Positions 55,155 to 62,736 of a stretch of DNA of 64,000 nucleotides are shown here, piece after piece. Positions within the stretch are counted from its first letter, which is position 1; every line of letters begins with the position of its first letter. The notes beneath the pieces are model-generated. The model worked only from the letters and a program-made list of their open reading frames with translations. It did no database searches and had not been told where the DNA came from. The position numbers and the translations under genes are program-made. The stretch is from Flavobacteriia bacterium (GTDB lineage Bacteria > Bacteroidota > Bacteroidia > Flavobacteriales_D > Crocinitomicaceae), in the NCBI GenBank assembly GCA_016178305.1, contig JACOTM010000122.1:1-64000 (forward strand). Reading direction: 5' to 3'.

Positions 55155-55709
55155 ATGGTTGAAGATAAAATAATTCTTGGAATTGACCCCGGAACAACAG
55201 TTTTAGGTTACGGATTAATTCACGTCAAAAACAATAAATTCAGACTTATAAACTTCGGTATCATACAATTAAGCAAAATCAAAGGACATCCTGATAAATT
55301 AAAAAAAATTTTTGACCGTCTATCAGCCATCATCGTAGAATACAAACCTGATGAAATGGCAATTGAAGCACCTTTTTTTGGAAAAAACGTACAATCTATG
55401 CTAAAATTAGGTAGAGCACAAGGTGTTGCTATCGCTACCTCTCTCAACTACAATATACCATTTGAGGAATACACCCCAAGAAGAATAAAACAAGCTGTTA
55501 CAGGAAACGGAAACGCTTCTAAAGAACAAGTTGCAAACATGCTTCAAACCTTGTTAAATTTCCCTGAAATGCCTAAATATCTAGATGCTACAGATGGATT
55601 AGCCGTTGCTGTTTGTCATCACTTTTCAAAAGGAACAGGAGAACATAACAAATCAAAAGGTACTAATTGGGAAGCCTTTATTCGGGACAATCCAGACAGA
55701 ACAAAGTAA
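55155..55709 (+). CDS. ruvC: Crossover junction endodeoxyribonuclease RuvC
   Basis: Holliday junction resolvase of 184 residues, the usual length. I use ATG 55155 (MVEDKIILGIDPGTT); the frame is open to 55050 but those 35 residues are unlike the family and overlap the divergent gene. Catalytic acids: Asp in GIDPGTT, Glu in AIEAPFFG, and the acidic pair in DATDGLAVA. Family stretches GRAQGVAI and YTPRRIKQAVTGNGNASKEQV are present. ruvA and ruvB are not nearby. Confidence 0.96.
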   Translation: MVEDKIILGIDPGTTVLGYGLIHVKNNKFRLINFGIIQLSKIKGHPDKLKKIFDRLSAIIVEYKPDEMAIEAPFFGKNVQSMLKLGRAQGVAIATSLNYNIPFEEYTPRRIKQAVTGNGNASKEQVANMLQTLLNFPEMPKYLDATDGLAVAVCHHFSKGTGEHNKSKGTNWEAFIRDNPDRTK

Positions 55710-55728
55710 TTTCGTAAATTTCAACACC

Positions 55729-56340
55729 ATGAAAGACAATAGAATTGATATATACATCGGCAAATCAGCTGAATTTGCTCAACCAATATTGAACTATTTA
55801 AGAAAATTAATTCATGAAATTTGTCCTGAAGTCAATGAAACAATTAAATGGGGATTTCCTCATTTTGAATATAAAAAATCCATACTTTGCAGCTTTGCAT
55901 CATTTAAACAACATTGCAGCTTTGGATTTTGGTTAGGCTCTTTAATGATTGATTCTGATAAAGTCTTTCAAAAAGTTGCAGACGCGGGAATGGGGCAATT
56001 TGGAAAATTAACTTCACTTTCGGATTTACCGGCTCAAAAAATATTAAAAAGCTACCTCCTTCAAGCAATGACATTAATTGATAACGGAGCGAAATTAACA
56101 AAATCACCCATCAAAAAAGAAACGAAAGAACTTGAAATTCCTTTTATTTTATCAGAAGCTTTAAATCAAAACGACAAAGCCAAAGCAACATTTGATAATT
56201 TTAGCTATTCAAATAAAAAAGAATACATTGAATGGATTAATGACGCTAAAACTGAAACAACTAAAATAAAAAGATTAGAAACAACGATGGAATGGTTAAA
56301 AGAAGGAAAAACAAGAAATTGGAAGTATATTAAATGCTAA
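55729..56340 (+). CDS. DUF1801/YdeI (OmdA-type) domain protein
   Basis: A 203-residue cytoplasmic protein. I take ATG 55729 (MKDNRIDIYIGKS), 19 bases after ruvC; the frame extends into ruvC but that part is a shadow. Residues 1 to about 115 are a DUF1801 (YdhG-like) domain with VNETIKWGFPHFEYKK and a GFWLGSLM stretch; the C-terminal part (IPFILSEALNQNDKAKATFDNFSYSNKKEYIEWINDA... in pieces) is the YdeI/OmdA domain. The two domains commonly occur together. Its function is not known; stress tolerance has been proposed for relatives. It may be cotranscribed with ruvC. Confidence 0.86.
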   Translation: MKDNRIDIYIGKSAEFAQPILNYLRKLIHEICPEVNETIKWGFPHFEYKKSILCSFASFKQHCSFGFWLGSLMIDSDKVFQKVADAGMGQFGKLTSLSDLPAQKILKSYLLQAMTLIDNGAKLTKSPIKKETKELEIPFILSEALNQNDKAKATFDNFSYSNKKEYIEWINDAKTETTKIKRLETTMEWLKEGKTRNWKYIKC

Positions 56341-56590
56341 AAATCTAAATCAAAAATCCCTTCAACTAATCCTTCATTCTCAAAACACTAATCAAGAATA
56401 ATACCATTTTTACTTTGAATTTACCAAAATAGTTTTGATTAAACTGGAATTTTATTCTAGCATTATCAAAGATCAATAGGTATAACACACAAATAAAAGA
56501 GAAGAGAAAGTCAATCAATTATTTCGATAAATTTTTCAATGCAACTTATTTTAAACAATAAAATACACTTTTAGAAAATAGTTAGTCCAT
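56341..56590. other. Gene-free stretch between the YdeI gene and the OmpA/TPR gene
   Basis: About 250 AT-rich bases without an open frame of coding character, tRNA-like fold or recognisable promoter. The gap ends with the terminator at 56591-56623. Confidence 0.7.
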
Positions 56591-56623
56591 AAAAAAAGGA
56601 GAACTAAAGAGTTCTCCTTTTTT
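56591..56623. terminator. Terminator of the OmpA/TPR lipoprotein gene, bidirectional
   Basis: A 14-bp near-perfect stem (AAAAAAGGAGAACT / AGTTCTCCTTTTTT) with an AAAG loop, T-rich on both sides because the arms themselves start and end in A/T runs. It lies 18 bases after the stop codon at 56641. Confidence 0.9.
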
Positions 56624-56640
56624 ATATAATATGAATCTGA

Positions 56641-58338
56641 TTATTTAACTAAAGAAGAAAAATTTGCATCCTCAAATAATTTAATAAATTCTCTATCTTT
56701 TGAAGCTTTAGTTTTCAATGAAGCATCTTTAGCAATTGCATTTTTCAAATTACTTACAGCAACATCTACTTTGCTAGTTCTAGCACCAACTATTGCTTTT
56801 AAATAATACCCTTGCGCTGACTCTTTATCTTTAGAAGCATCAATTGCAGCGGCAGCTTGATCATAAGAACCACTTAATAACAAAGCTAAAGCTTTATTAA
56901 AAGTCGCTTCTGAACCAAAGTTAGAAATAGCATCATTGTATTTCCCTTCTTTAATATTGATTATACCAGAGTTATAATTCACTTCAGAACCAGCACCTTT
57001 AGCTTGAGCTAACAATTGCTTCGCTTTTGCAAAATCACCTGCAACACCAGCTACAGCAGCTAAATTATTTTTAGAAATCGCATTTTCTTTAATTCCATTT
57101 GCTTTTTCAAATTGAGCTTTAGCCTCTTCCATTTTATTTTGTAAAAAATAAATTCCTCCAGCATTATTAACAGCTCTATAATCCTCTGGGAAGTTTTTCT
57201 CAGCAACTTTATAAATACTTAATTTTTGATTTAAATCAGTTGTTAAAGTAGCAGCAAACAATAACTCTTCCAATCTCAATGAATCTGGTTTTGATAAAGA
57301 CAATGCTTTTAATTCTTCATCTGTATAACCTGTTTTATCATAAGTTACTGTAATTTCTGCGCGACGTAATTTTGGAAAAATATTATCATCTAAAAATTTA
57401 AATGTTTTCCCCATATTTCTCATTTCTGTCTCACGCGTTTCTGCATCTTTATGCATCTCTAATACACGAATAACTAATTGTTTTTCGTCATTATTCATTG
57501 TAGATTTCTCAAGTTCTCTTTTAAACCCATCGTAATCTTCTCCACGTCCGTTTAATGAAAATATCTCAGTTTGAGCTTTTTCATTTTTCACTTCTTTCGC
57601 TAAATTAATTACGGTAGTTTTTCCAGCTTCTGCTCTATCTGTAGATAAAGAAGTATTTTTACCAACTTCACCTTCTGGAGAAGCGTATCCTGTTATAGCG
57701 ATTGATTTTAAAGCTATTTTCGGGTTTGACTGAGCAGCTAATAACCACGCTTTAAAATCTAAAATATCTTTTTCTTTTAATTCTGAAGGTCTAACATCAG
57801 ATTTAGCTCTTTCGTAATTAATTTGTGTTGAAGTAGATTCTTCAGTTACACGTTGAAAATTATCTTTCTCAAAAATTACTCTAAAATCTTTATTTACTAA
57901 AAATGGCGTAACAATTGTAGCATCTGCAATTTTTGTTTCAGGCAAATCTCCTTTTGCTTTTCCTCCTTTAGAAATTTTACCAGTTACTTTCAAATCTGTA
58001 TTTTCAAACTCTGGTTTATATGCAACTATATCAGTATATGAAACAGTTCCCCCTGGTTTATATTGGATCACATTTCCATTTCCAGTAGCTTTTTCACCTT
58101 GAACAGTCACTGACTTTAGAGCAGTACTTCCTAACATAGGAGTTATCTCAACTGAAGCTTTTTTCTTAATTCCTTTCTCAGGGAATTTTACATCCACTTT
58201 TACACGAACTGAATCTCCGTGCATCTCTAATGGACTAGGTGTTACTGTGTATTCTAAATCCTTTAGAAGGTCGCAACTTGTAACCATTGCTCCTGCTAGA
58301 GCTATAAATGCAAAGCCTTTGATCGTTTGTTTTTTCAT
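56641..58338 (-). CDS. OmpA-like and TPR-containing envelope lipoprotein
   Basis: A 565-residue exported lipoprotein: Cys22 in AGAMVTSCDLL follows a hydrophobic lead. Residues about 25-150 are a beta-rich region; the middle (about 160-340) is an OmpA-like peptidoglycan-binding domain, with IAITGYASPEGE and NTSLSTDRAEAGK fitting its loops; the last 200 residues are tetratricopeptide repeats (DYRAVNNAGGIYFLQNKMEEAKAQFEKA). Such proteins are common in Bacteroidota and anchor the outer membrane to the cell wall. It is alone between a terminator and the folK operon. Exact partner unknown. Confidence 0.84.
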   Translation of the reverse strand: MKKQTIKGFAFIALAGAMVTSCDLLKDLEYTVTPSPLEMHGDSVRVKVDVKFPEKGIKKKASVEITPMLGSTALKSVTVQGEKATGNGNVIQYKPGGTVSYTDIVAYKPEFENTDLKVTGKISKGGKAKGDLPETKIADATIVTPFLVNKDFRVIFEKDNFQRVTEESTSTQINYERAKSDVRPSELKEKDILDFKAWLLAAQSNPKIALKSIAITGYASPEGEVGKNTSLSTDRAEAGKTTVINLAKEVKNEKAQTEIFSLNGRGEDYDGFKRELEKSTMNNDEKQLVIRVLEMHKDAETRETEMRNMGKTFKFLDDNIFPKLRRAEITVTYDKTGYTDEELKALSLSKPDSLRLEELLFAATLTTDLNQKLSIYKVAEKNFPEDYRAVNNAGGIYFLQNKMEEAKAQFEKANGIKENAISKNNLAAVAGVAGDFAKAKQLLAQAKGAGSEVNYNSGIINIKEGKYNDAISNFGSEATFNKALALLLSGSYDQAAAAIDASKDKESAQGYYLKAIVGARTSKVDVAVSNLKNAIAKDASLKTKASKDREFIKLFEDANFSSLVK

Positions 58339-58438
58339 ATTAACTAGTTGTAATTCTTACCAATTTTATCTGCAATATTAATCATTTATTTCTTTTAATG
58401 AAAAAAATGAAGGTTTTTTATTAAGTTTAAATTGTTAA

Positions 58439-58960
58439 TTAAAATATTATAGCGTTCGGGGTCTGAATTAAAATGGAATCATCTTCACAATTCGCTAGTA
58501 ATTCAGCTATAGTTTTTTGTAATTTAACATCTATAAATTTAGGTGCTATATCCATTAAAGGAACAAGAACAAATTTTCTTTCTTGAATTTTCGGGTGTGG
58601 TAAAGTCAATATTTCAGTCTCTAAGACGACTTGATCATAATACAATATATCGATATCAATTACTCGAGATTCATAACTCATTGATGCTTTTTCCTTCCGA
58701 CCAATTTGTTTTTCAATTCCCTGAGTACAACTCACTAAATCTTCAGGAGATAACGTTGTACTTATTTTTAAACATAAATTATAAAATAAATTTTCGGACT
58801 CAAATTCTTTTGCGGGATTTTCATAAACCTGAGAGCTTAATTCAATTTTCCCTACTCTTTCTTGAATAAGTTGACAAGCGTCCATAATATTTTTTTTCCT
58901 GTTTCCAAGATTACTACCTATGCTTACATACACATCAAATGATGAACCTATTTTTTCCAT
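58439..58960 (-). CDS. folK: 2-amino-4-hydroxy-6-hydroxymethyldihydropteridine diphosphokinase
   Basis: HPPK of 173 residues, folate synthesis step that transfers pyrophosphate from ATP to the pterin. Marks are VYVSIGSNLGNRKKNI at the start, the ENPAKEFESENLFYN region, CTQGIEKQIGRKE, and the metal-site SRVIDIDILYYD followed by LPHPKIQERKFVLVPL. The gene overlaps gldD by 13 bases, making it the third member of the gldE-gldD-folK run. Neighbouring gliding genes have no direct link to folate. Confidence 0.96.
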   Translation of the reverse strand: MEKIGSSFDVYVSIGSNLGNRKKNIMDACQLIQERVGKIELSSQVYENPAKEFESENLFYNLCLKISTTLSPEDLVSCTQGIEKQIGRKEKASMSYESRVIDIDILYYDQVVLETEILTLPHPKIQERKFVLVPLMDIAPKFIDVKLQKTIAELLANCEDDSILIQTPNAIIF

Positions 58961-59523
58961 TGGAAGCTATTTAACATCTTCACTAAATCGACTTTCAAAT
59001 ATTCTAAAGAAGGCTTTAATGAATCGTAGTTAGGACGTGAATTAAAGTAAACTACTCCACTTATAAAACGAGTAGTCGAATCGGTTAAATAAAATTGAAA
59101 AGGAGAAGCAACATCTCCCTGTAATTCAAACATAGTACCAAAAACTCGATCTTGAGGTCTCAAAATTTTAATATCTTCAATAGCCGATGCTTTAATTTTA
59201 TGTTCATCAACTTTATCTATCGAATAATTAACATATTTCGAAAGAGGCTCTGTCATGTTAATATATGAAAAATGAATTACACCATTCAGAGGTCCTAGTT
59301 CAATATCCTTATGACATGTTTCCCCTGTATTATCCGTAACTTTTTTTACTTGATATAATTTTGAAATATCAAATGTATAATCACAATGATCTGTAAAATG
59401 AATATACTCATGTTTTGGTAAATCCAATCGCAAATAAGTTGGCGGTTTTGGAATATTTATGACTTCATTCCCACAAGATAAAACAATGATAAAAATCAAA
59501 AAAAGGCACACTAATGTTTTCAT
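58948..59523 (-). CDS. gldD: Gliding motility lipoprotein GldD
   Basis: A 191-residue lipoprotein: Cys17 in IIVLSCGNE. The family-like PKPPTYLRLDLP follows shortly after, then a compact beta domain with DIELGPLNGVIHFSY and the C-terminal FISGVVYFNSRPNYDSL stretch. GldD is needed for gliding and T9SS-linked functions in Flavobacterium johnsoniae; its mechanism is still unclear. It begins 21 bases after gldE ends and overlaps folK. The conserved gldE-gldD order supports the call. Whether this organism glides is not shown by the gene alone. Confidence 0.93.
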   Translation of the reverse strand: MKTLVCLFLIFIIVLSCGNEVINIPKPPTYLRLDLPKHEYIHFTDHCDYTFDISKLYQVKKVTDNTGETCHKDIELGPLNGVIHFSYINMTEPLSKYVNYSIDKVDEHKIKASAIEDIKILRPQDRVFGTMFELQGDVASPFQFYLTDSTTRFISGVVYFNSRPNYDSLKPSLEYLKVDLVKMLNSFQWKK

Positions 59524-59544
59524 ATAATATTATATATTAAGAAT

Positions 59545-60813
59545 TTAATCTTTTTTAGGCAAAATAACTTTTACTGTTTTTATTTTACGCTTATCGGAAG
59601 ATTCAACGATAAACTTGATTTCATCAAACACTATATATTCTTTGTTTTTTAAAATTCTTCCTGCATTTTCTATAATAAATCCTCCTAAAGAATCAGACTC
59701 TCCTTTACCATTCTCAAACTCTTTACCATCAATTTCTATTATTTTATAAAAATCAATTAACGCAGTCCTTGCTTCAAATACAAATGTTTCAGCATCTATT
59801 TTTTTAAATTCAATTTCTTCTTCATCAAATTCATCTGTTATATCACCAACAATCTCCTCTAAAACATCCTCTAAAGTTACAATTCCTGATGACCCTCCAT
59901 ATTCATCAACAACAATTGCCATGTGAACCTTTTTTAATTGAAACTCCTTTAGCAAATCATCAATTTTTTTATTCTCTGGTATAAAAAATGGTTTTCGAAT
60001 CAATTGTTGCCATTTAAAATCCTCACCTTCATTCAAATGCTGTAATAAATCTTTAATAAAAAGAATTCCTTCAATGTTATCCAATGTTTCATTAAAAACA
60101 GGTATTCTTGAATAACCAAATTCTAAAATTTTCGAATATACTTCTTTAAAGTTTAAACTAAATTCAATCGCTGATACATTTAGTCTTTGACGCATTATTT
60201 GTTTAACATCTGTATTTCCAAATTTTACTATTCCCTCCAATATTTTATGCTCCTCTTCTGATGTTGAATCTTCTTTTGTTAACGCTATTGCTTGCTCTAA
60301 TTCATCACTTGAAATTTTCACACCTTTTCTTTTAGAATACCTGTAAATAAACTGAGAACCAGACACTAAACCACTTTTTAACCATGAAATCGGCGGTGTA
60401 TTATTTAATATACTTAACGGAAAAGCTAAAAACTTAACTGTTTTCAATGCATTTTTAGTAGCATAAATCTTAGGTATCACCTCTCCTAACAACAATAAGA
60501 TAAAAGTAATTACAAAAACATCTAGTATCATTTTTAATGTATCATCTTTCATTTTTATGACACTATCCAACAGCAGGTTTGTAATTATAACGATTGCAAC
60601 ATTTGAAAAATTATTGGTAATCAAAAGCGTAGCTAACAATTGTTTGGGTGACTCTAAAAGTTTTCTTGCTATTGCTCCAGATTTACTATCATCCTTTTTT
60701 AGCTCATCTTTTTCAACTGGCTTCAATGAAAAGAAAGCTGATTCTGCAGAAGACATCATAGCAGTTATTAAAAGAAAAAAAATGATAAGTAATACAAGTA
60801 AAATATGATCCAT
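59545..60813 (-). CDS. gldE: Gliding motility-associated CNNM/HlyC-CorC family protein GldE
   Basis: A 422-residue inner-membrane protein with a CNNM-type membrane region (about residues 1-180: SSAESAFFSLKP, three to four helices), two CBS domains (about 195-330, with IEFSLNFKEVYSKI and AIVVDEYGGSSGIVTLEDVLEEIVG) and a CorC/HlyC C-terminal domain. Relatives move Mg or Co ions or sense them. Its place directly before gldD identifies it as gldE, which in Flavobacterium can affect gliding when overexpressed with gldD. It starts 87 bases after ssb ends. Confidence 0.93.
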   Translation of the reverse strand: MDHILLVLLIIFFLLITAMMSSAESAFFSLKPVEKDELKKDDSKSGAIARKLLESPKQLLATLLITNNFSNVAIVIITNLLLDSVIKMKDDTLKMILDVFVITFILLLLGEVIPKIYATKNALKTVKFLAFPLSILNNTPPISWLKSGLVSGSQFIYRYSKRKGVKISSDELEQAIALTKEDSTSEEEHKILEGIVKFGNTDVKQIMRQRLNVSAIEFSLNFKEVYSKILEFGYSRIPVFNETLDNIEGILFIKDLLQHLNEGEDFKWQQLIRKPFFIPENKKIDDLLKEFQLKKVHMAIVVDEYGGSSGIVTLEDVLEEIVGDITDEFDEEEIEFKKIDAETFVFEARTALIDFYKIIEIDGKEFENGKGESDSLGGFIIENAGRILKNKEYIVFDEIKFIVESSDKRKIKTVKVILPKKD

Positions 60814-60900
60814 TTTTATTTTTAAAGTATCAAAAATTAATTAAAATAATATTTAATTAACCATCTTTGAATTGTTATTTATATAGTATTTAATTTTTCA

Positions 60901-61350
60901 TCAAAAAGGTAAATCATCCACTTCATCATTCAACAAGTCATCCATTTTAGAAGGCACAGAAGAAGATGGAGGAGTTGTATAAGGAGCTTGACTCTGTGTT
61001 TTTTCTGAATTTTCAGGTCGAGACAAAATATTTAGCTCATCAGCAATAATCTCAGTAGTATATCGTGTATTCCCTTCTTTATCTTGCCACGAACGATTTT
61101 TCAATCTCCCTTCAACATATACTTTATAACCTTTTTTTATATATTTTTCAGCTACTTCAGCTAAACCTCTCCAAACAACAATATTATGCCAATCTGTCAA
61201 CTCTTTTTTTTCACCTGACGTTCTATCCGTATAAACTTCTGAGGTTGCAATTGAAAAGCTAGCAACTACAGCACCATTTTCTAATCTTCTAACCTCAGGA
61301 TCTTTACCTAAATTTCCAATTAAAATTACTTTATTTACACTTCCGGCCAT
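60901..61350 (-). CDS. ssb: Single-stranded DNA-binding protein
   Basis: SSB of 149 residues. An OB fold (residues about 1-110: SVNKVILIGNLGKDPEVRR, SGEKKELTDWHNIVVW, KGYKVYVEGRLKNRSW) is followed by a Pro/Ser-rich linker and the acidic interaction tail ending DDLPF. It protects single-stranded DNA and recruits replication and repair proteins. It stands upstream of gldE-gldD in the same direction, the order known from Flavobacterium, where mutY lies next to it; here mutY is at 32 kb. Confidence 0.96.
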   Translation of the reverse strand: MAGSVNKVILIGNLGKDPEVRRLENGAVVASFSIATSEVYTDRTSGEKKELTDWHNIVVWRGLAEVAEKYIKKGYKVYVEGRLKNRSWQDKEGNTRYTTEIIADELNILSRPENSEKTQSQAPYTTPPSSSVPSKMDDLLNDEVDDLPF

Positions 61351-61532
61351 AACGACAAATTTATTTTACAAAAATATAATAAAAAATTATTAATAAGCGT
61401 TATTTTTTATCTCAGGTAAATTTAAATAGACTCAAATCTTTTGTATTCTTCAATATTTCTAAGGTCAATAGATTACATCTATGAAACAAAACCACCTGCT
61501 TGATATTGTTTTCACAGTTAACTTTAAAGGAA

Positions 61533-61564
61533 AAAAGGTTTACTCGAATCGAATAAACCTTTTA
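61533..61564 (-). terminator. Terminator of the PorP/SprF gene
   Basis: AAAAGGTTTA / TAAACCTTTT, 10 bp perfect, with an 11-12-base inner part that can pair further with one mismatch. On the minus strand it ends in TTTTTT. It lies 47 bases after the stop at 61612. The remaining bases of 61351-61532 hold nothing I can name. Confidence 0.82.
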
Positions 61565-61611
61565 ACCAACAAACAAATTTCACTTAATAAACCAATAAAA
61601 GTGAAAATATT

Positions 61612-62571
61612 TTAAAATGATGGACATGCAATTGTTCTAAATTTCTGAGGTTTGCTTTTACAGTGTAAATTCAATCCCAAAGAAATTTCATGCGCCCCAC
61701 CTGAAACACCATTATTCAATCGAGATGCCGTAACATCATAACTATAACCTAGTTTAAATTTCCCTGTATTAATACCAAACGTTAAAATGAAAGCATCTTT
61801 AGATCGATACCAAGCCCCCATTGTGAAATTGCTAAACTTAATATAAGTTCCCACATTCATCTGATAAAATCCATCATGATAAGACCAAATTATTGAAGGC
61901 ATAATCGTTGTTGAATTTGAATATTTTGACTGAGCTCCAACTGGAATATTTGCAGAAGCATGAGCCGTAAATCGCATTGGCAATTTTGAATTTTCACCTA
62001 AAATCATAGACTGATTAGGTGTCGCTAAATGGTTCGCAGCAAAACCGATATTAAATATTTTATTAAATAAAACAATCCCTGAAGAAACATCAAAAAAACC
62101 ACGACTTCCCCCTCTTTTTTTATCACCTGTAGAAAAAATAAATCCTCTAAATGGATCAATTTGATCACCAAAAGTTAACTTATCCCAATCTAAAAATTTT
62201 TGACACCATGTCGCTTTAGCACCAAACATCAATGTCCATTTACGATTTAAATTTACATGGTATGAATAAATAAAGTTTATGGTTGATGTATTAATAGTTT
62301 TAGCTTGAATATCATTTGAAGCTAAAATTCCAATGCCACCAGATATATTCTTAAAATATTGATCATAGGACGCCGCTGTACTAATGTATGACCCAGAAAT
62401 GTTCGTCCATTGATCTCTATGAATTGCTGTAAATCTTGGGCAACCATGTGATCCTGCAAATGCTGGATTTAAATATATTGGACTCGCGTAAAATTGAGTA
62501 AATTCTAAATCTTGAGCAAACGCACCCTTTCCGATTATTAATAGCATTAATACTGAAAGAAGTTGTTTCAT
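61612..62571 (-). CDS. PorP/SprF family type IX secretion system membrane protein
   Basis: A 319-residue outer-membrane beta-barrel. I use ATG 62571 (MKQLLSVLMLLIIGKGAFAQ), which gives a clean signal peptide; an upstream ATG at 62631 would add 20 residues. The family start QDLEFTQFYASPIYLNPAFAGS is complete, and the C-terminal FKLGYSYDVTASRLNN...HEISLGLNL pattern ends the barrel. SprF works with SprB-like adhesins carrying type B sorting domains, attaching them to the surface. The giant adhesin at 19-25 kb is one possible client, though they are not adjacent. It is its own transcription unit. Confidence 0.93.
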   Translation of the reverse strand: MKQLLSVLMLLIIGKGAFAQDLEFTQFYASPIYLNPAFAGSHGCPRFTAIHRDQWTNISGSYISTAASYDQYFKNISGGIGILASNDIQAKTINTSTINFIYSYHVNLNRKWTLMFGAKATWCQKFLDWDKLTFGDQIDPFRGFIFSTGDKKRGGSRGFFDVSSGIVLFNKIFNIGFAANHLATPNQSMILGENSKLPMRFTAHASANIPVGAQSKYSNSTTIMPSIIWSYHDGFYQMNVGTYIKFSNFTMGAWYRSKDAFILTFGINTGKFKLGYSYDVTASRLNNGVSGGAHEISLGLNLHCKSKPQKFRTIACPSF

Positions 62572-62736
62572 ATTTTGTTTAGTTTTTAAATACATGTAAT
62601 ATAGCAACGTGAAAGTAATTATCTTAATCATATATTATGGCCGTTTTTATCAAATCGATGTTCTGAATGAATATTTAGTAGCTTTTCTCTATTATTTTTT
62701 TCTTATATTCGTCAAATGTAACTAAAATTATTCACT

